DNA of 64,000 bases, taken from assembly GCA_030549495.1 (NCBI GenBank), contig JAUIRK010000475.1:234600-298599 (forward strand). Reading direction: 5' to 3'. This DNA is from Nectonema munidae (taxonomy: Eukaryota; Nematomorpha; Nectonematoida; Nectonematidae). How positions within the stretch are numbered: the stretch's first letter is position 1; every line of letters starts with the position of its first letter. The notes beneath the pieces are model-generated. The model saw only the letters and a program-made list of their open reading frames with translations, had not been told where the DNA came from and did no database searches. A program made the translations under genes and the position numbers. Below, one piece after another: positions 59,771 to 64,000 of this stretch.

Positions 59771-60239
59771 TATCCATCACAGTACTTAAAACATTCTTTT
59801 CTAAAATTAAACTCGCATTGTTACGTAAACTTTCATAGATTCTTCGTCTACTTTGATGAGGCGTACTTAAGCCTACTTCTTATAGGCAACTCTTCTTTGT
59901 TTCTGAGCGAGTAAACTTCTCTATTTATCCAAGTGAGGTTGAACACTTAATTTCACAGTTTTATAACTAGAATATCAATATATTTCCAATCGCCAATATT
60001 AAATTATTAGTAAAAGTCCGTAAAAGAGTAATTAGCAGAAAAAGAGAAACTATCACGTCACACTGCAAAGAGCTTTGATGATTAATGAACTAACCAAAAT
60101 GGTCTTTTTCTCGCTTGTCTAGAGAAATCAAATCATCACTATCATCAACTTTTTAGACGGTGCTTCTTAACTTTCTAAATTTAAAATTTTTTTTGTTTTC
60201 TCTTTTATTTTTTTTTTTCTTTATATTTATTTGCTATGT

Positions 60240-63200
60240 GAAAAAAGAGCTAAAGATAATACTTGGACATGTACGTTCCTGTAAAGCTACTAAATGTCAA
60301 GATATGATTTATTGCTCTTCTTGTTCCAAATGGTTTTAAGGTTCATGCCAAAAAGTTTGATGAACTTTTCAAGCCTTTTTGGAGAAATTTTTTCATCCGG
60401 TTTGCGTTAAATCAGTACCACCTGTTGCAGCTCGAATATCAATAAGACTTCATCCAAGTCTAGTACAACATGTAAATGCTGATACTGTAATAGAAAAACT
60501 TGAGGTAAATAGAAAAAATGCTTTAATGAAAAAGTATACTCATGATAATATTACACTCAAGAATTGATAAAAAATAATAAATTATTTGACTGTGAATTAC
60601 AAAAAGATAAAATCAGATACAAAAATTTTGAAAATGCGTGCTATATAAGAAGCTCTCAACAAAGCGATAACATTTTCTTACTGAAAAATAAAGCGAAAAA
60701 TTTTTTTCCTTCCAGTTACTCTAAAGCAGCTACAGTAATTTGTAGTGACCCAAACTTACTGAGAAGTACAAATTTTCAAATCAGTCGTTTAAGCCAAGAA
60801 TAATAATTCCTTGTACCTACTTCACGGATAATAATGAATTTCATCTTCTTTTTCAAAAAGTAAAAAAATGATCATGTTTCTTCTTTCTGCAGACAATCCC
60901 AGACCTCCAATTAAAATATTGTTCTCCATTCCTAAAAAGACAAAGCGATAAAAAGTGTTATTTGTGAAGTTTCTCCTTTCAGATGTCTTCTATTTGAAAA
61001 GTAAATTTTTACTTTATTTATATGTGTTTAAAGAAATTAGAATTTAATGATTATGCTTCTCAGACTCAATGTACTGTTTGCTTGAAGTTTGGACATAAGT
61101 CCTAGTTCAGAACGATATCAATCTCCCAAATGCATATTGTCTAGATTCACATGATGCCAAGTACCGGTCCACACAAATGATAATGAAAACATAAATGTAT
61201 CAATTGCATCAACAGTGTGTCAAATTAATAACGATGGTTGTAGTGCCTTTAGTGTCCACTGGTTCAAAAGAACGGGAAATTTTCTATATTTTATCAAATA
61301 CTATTACAACTACTGATGTTGATTGATAATTAGATCTCAACAATATCTTTGTTTTTAGACGATATTTTTTTGAAAGTTCACATTCTGATAGTTCTGATTT
61401 TATAGATTATTGTTCACACTAAACTTTCAATTTAATGTAGTTTCGATAAAATATCCAATTTTGAATTCCAAACAGCATCAGTTTGGAGAATGAATTGATT
61501 TTTCACTGTCATTCTAAGAACTATGTAATTTACGGCAAGAGACCTGGATTTTATCAATGAATTTAATTTTTTCAATTCTAAATTCTTGCACATTTTATTC
61601 TCTTCCATGCCATCTGACTTCATTCTCGGGGATTTGATTTAGTATACCCTATTAAAGCTAACATAATTATTCAATGATTACCTTAATACCTTTGAGTTCT
61701 TCAATTTCGATATCTGCAGTAAACTTGAGAATGTTATTATAAATAATAAGTATAATTGTCAACCTAGGTACGACTAAAGACAGAGTTGTTTCGTTTGAAT
61801 TTTACAAACTTGTAAGTCACAAAATAATGATTATACATTTTCTGTGCATGGTTTCAATGTTGATTTATTGAAGTATCAAGAGCTCAGGTGAATTTTTCGT
61901 GTGATTTTTTAAAATGAAATGTCATCGTTTTTTTATAAATAAAGATTACAAAAATTACAAGAGCAAATTCAAACAGTTTATTAGATAATTTTTTATCAAG
62001 AAAAGATCAATTCAAATATAAAGCCATATTTTAAAGGAGTCATTCTCCGATCACTATCCAATACTTATTTCTAGATTTATGTACCAATATGAAATAAACT
62101 GTTTTCCTGATTTTTTAATGAGACCCTTTTTGTACAAAAGCTTCAAGTGGACTGGAACCGTTTTTTGGTGATATAAATCAAATGGTCGAATTGATGATGA
62201 CTATTCGGGATTCTTTTTATCAATATTTTTGTCTAATCTTGTTCGAAGAAATAAAAATAATTCCATAAACCGAATGTCAAAACATAAAGCTACAACTTTG
62301 GTGTACCAGAGAAATCATATTTGGATAAATAAGAAATTAAGCACACAAAAAGTTGAAACAATGCTAACATTTTACAAGAACTAAAAATGATTATAAGAAT
62401 GAAGAATCACTTGCCATAGGTTCGCTCAAGTTTTCAAAAAAGAGTCATTTTTTCAGCATACTAGACTCTAAGAAAAAGAAATCCTAAACTAGGAAAAACA
62501 GTAATCTAATTTTCCTTAATACCAAAAAACTGGAAATTTTACATGAAGATAGTTATATTCGATGATTTGTCTGGTGTACCAACTTGTTTTGAAATGAGCA
62601 TTTAGCAGCAATTTCAATACAAGAAATAGTTAGTATCCTGGATCCTCAGAAGATTTTGTTAAGAATGAATTATTTTCAGTTTGATGACGATGAATGATGT
62701 TAAACGCAGAAGAAGAACCAAAAAAGTAGTGCAACTGACCTTTTCATATTTCTCATAGACATTTAAACTATTGGGAACTATATTAGTTCTTCATTTCATC
62801 GATTTAACAGATGCTGACTCGCTATCGCAAATATTGAACTGGACAAAGTTTTTCCAGTATAAAAGGTAATCATAATTAATAAAATTATCAGTTTCTTTGA
62901 TATGTGTTGGCAAACCCCTTAGAGAGCACTCCTAATATAAACAATTAGTTAATTATTTTGAATCTAATTCACTATCAATCAGAATCAACGACTTTCGTAA
63001 ATTTCACTCCACGTAATCTCTTCATTCATTATTTCATATGTAATATAATCATTGAATAAAAAGTAGTGTTTTTTTTTTGATTTATTCGAGCTCTTTGAGT
63101 CCATCCTCACGACTTTAATCTTCTTCTTCATAAACTTCGCCTTCTTGTACCAAGTCTGATTAATCTTTCAGTTCAATATTTATCAGATCGATGTACCAAA

Positions 63201-64000
63201 GAGTAAAGTGATGAATTCCATGTTTCAAGATAGTTACAATTAGGTGAGTCTTGAAATCACCAGGGTTCCATTCTCGCCTCCTCTTTATTTTCATTGTATT
63301 TGCTAAAACACATATTCGGTTAACTTTCCAGACCTTCCATTATAGCAATGTGATGCAAGAAGATTTAATTTTGATTTTGCCTCTTTGATTCCTTCTGCTC
63401 TTGCACAAAAATCTTCAGAAATATTAGTATCAAGAAGTATTGAAGAAAATCTTTTTAATATTTGAAAGTTGGCTTGATAATGCGCTTTAATCACAAAGCA
63501 AAATTAAATAAGCTACGCTCTTTCACAAATTGTAAAATCAACGTTGATCAATATTTAGTAATGTAAAATAGAGCGCAACCATACTTAATTATTTGGCCAT
63601 TATAGATGATAAGCTAAACTTGCATATGCATTTGGTCTAGCTTTATCGTAAGTTATGCTTCCATTATAGGCAAGGCTTACAAAACAAAAATATACTATCA
63701 AATTCAAATACATTGATGTATAAATCTCTTACCAAGATTGCACCATATATACATTCACTAATACAGCAACCAAAGATTGGTAATTCAGAAAGCGTTGAGA
63801 TAATTTTTCAAATCTTTTATCAGCCATAAAAATAATTGCCATTCTAAGTGGATAATGTCTTTACAAAGTATAAAGCGATTATTATAAGAAGAAGCATAAG
63901 TACCTTCAGAAAATATTTAAACTACATGCTTCCCTTAGCTACGATGTTTCAAGATGATACACCAAATAGTTAACACACAACTGAACTGAAGCGTACAAAT
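60240..64000 (+). mobile_element. Near full-length LINE, heavily degraded (runs off right edge)
   Basis: Pieces appear in LINE order. An ORF1-like zinc-finger region comes first (GHVRSCKATKCQDMIYCSSC, about 60265-60320). Two open frames follow (60379-60803) with VARISIRLHPSLVQHVNADT and CYIRSSQQSDNIFLLKNKAK. CTVCLKFGHKS, possibly a zinc knuckle, is near 61070. ESFSDHYPILISRFM (about 62040) is the end of the endonuclease domain. SLNHQGSILASSLFSLYL (about 63250) is a worn GVPQGS motif. IDDKLNLHMHL with YKSLTKIAPYI (about 63610-63760) is the reverse transcriptase C-terminus. Many stops interrupt it. No piece is active. The 3' end is outside the window. Confidence 0.65.

Noticed and set aside
63303-63494. 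A minus-strand ORF near the right edge
   Set aside because: It is antisense to the reverse transcriptase part of the plus-strand LINE.

Overview
The window is AT-rich, gene-poor DNA from an animal nuclear genome. No operons, Shine-Dalgarno sites, CRISPR arrays or other prokaryotic features are present. LINE, hAT, piggyBac, MULE and Tigger remnants, a tRNA-type SINE, very long trinucleotide arrays and one intact single-exon seven-pass receptor gene all fit a repeat-rich metazoan. An arthropod is my best guess from the mix of element families, with low confidence about the species. I recognised no LTR retroelement, Polinton or other virus-like element.

Only one coding sequence is convincingly a host gene: a divergent seven-transmembrane receptor on the minus strand at 27130-28194. 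A second, 18165-18776, is a likely single-exon secreted protein. Two smaller secreted-looking ORFs (11473-11694 and 39305-39577) are weaker. Most of the rest is transposon remains and anonymous AT-rich sequence.

Layout: 1-790 holds an RTE-type LINE endonuclease with its leader. 3.6-7.7 kb holds a piggyBac-type MITE, a 21-nt repeat array and a decayed piggyBac transposase. 12.3-16.1 kb holds a tRNA-derived SINE and a 3.2-kb element with terminal inverted repeats and a 9-bp target duplication, with other remnants inside it. 17-18.8 kb holds a LINE 3' end and the secreted-protein gene. 20.6-26.5 kb holds two head-to-head hAT-like transposase fragments and a deleted hAT element. 27.1-28.2 kb is the receptor.

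28.58-35.48 kb is a three-layer nest. An element with about 165-bp inverted ends, coding for a Cys-rich protein with a DEHGERFHQ motif, was entered by a MULE. The MULE was entered in turn by a 3.56-kb element with piggyBac-like ends that carries two different arrays of about 150-bp repeats. A related piggyBac lies at about 36.7-38.27 kb in opposite orientation. There the same 150-bp satellite sits between the TTAA-flanked end and a recognisable piggyBac transposase, so the satellite appears to be a structural part of that transposon family.

39.9-46.3 kb has a 515-bp ATG array, more 21-nt repeats, Tigger, piggyBac and hAT fragments and a perfect 27-bp minisatellite. 47-53 kb has two more piggyBac MITEs, LINE reverse-transcriptase pieces and a hAT MITE with an 8-bp duplication. 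55.2-58.0 kb is a nearly perfect 2.8-kb GAT array. It ends about 120 bp from the 3' end of a minus-strand LINE (58.1-59.8 kb), and another degraded LINE runs from 60.2 kb off the right edge.
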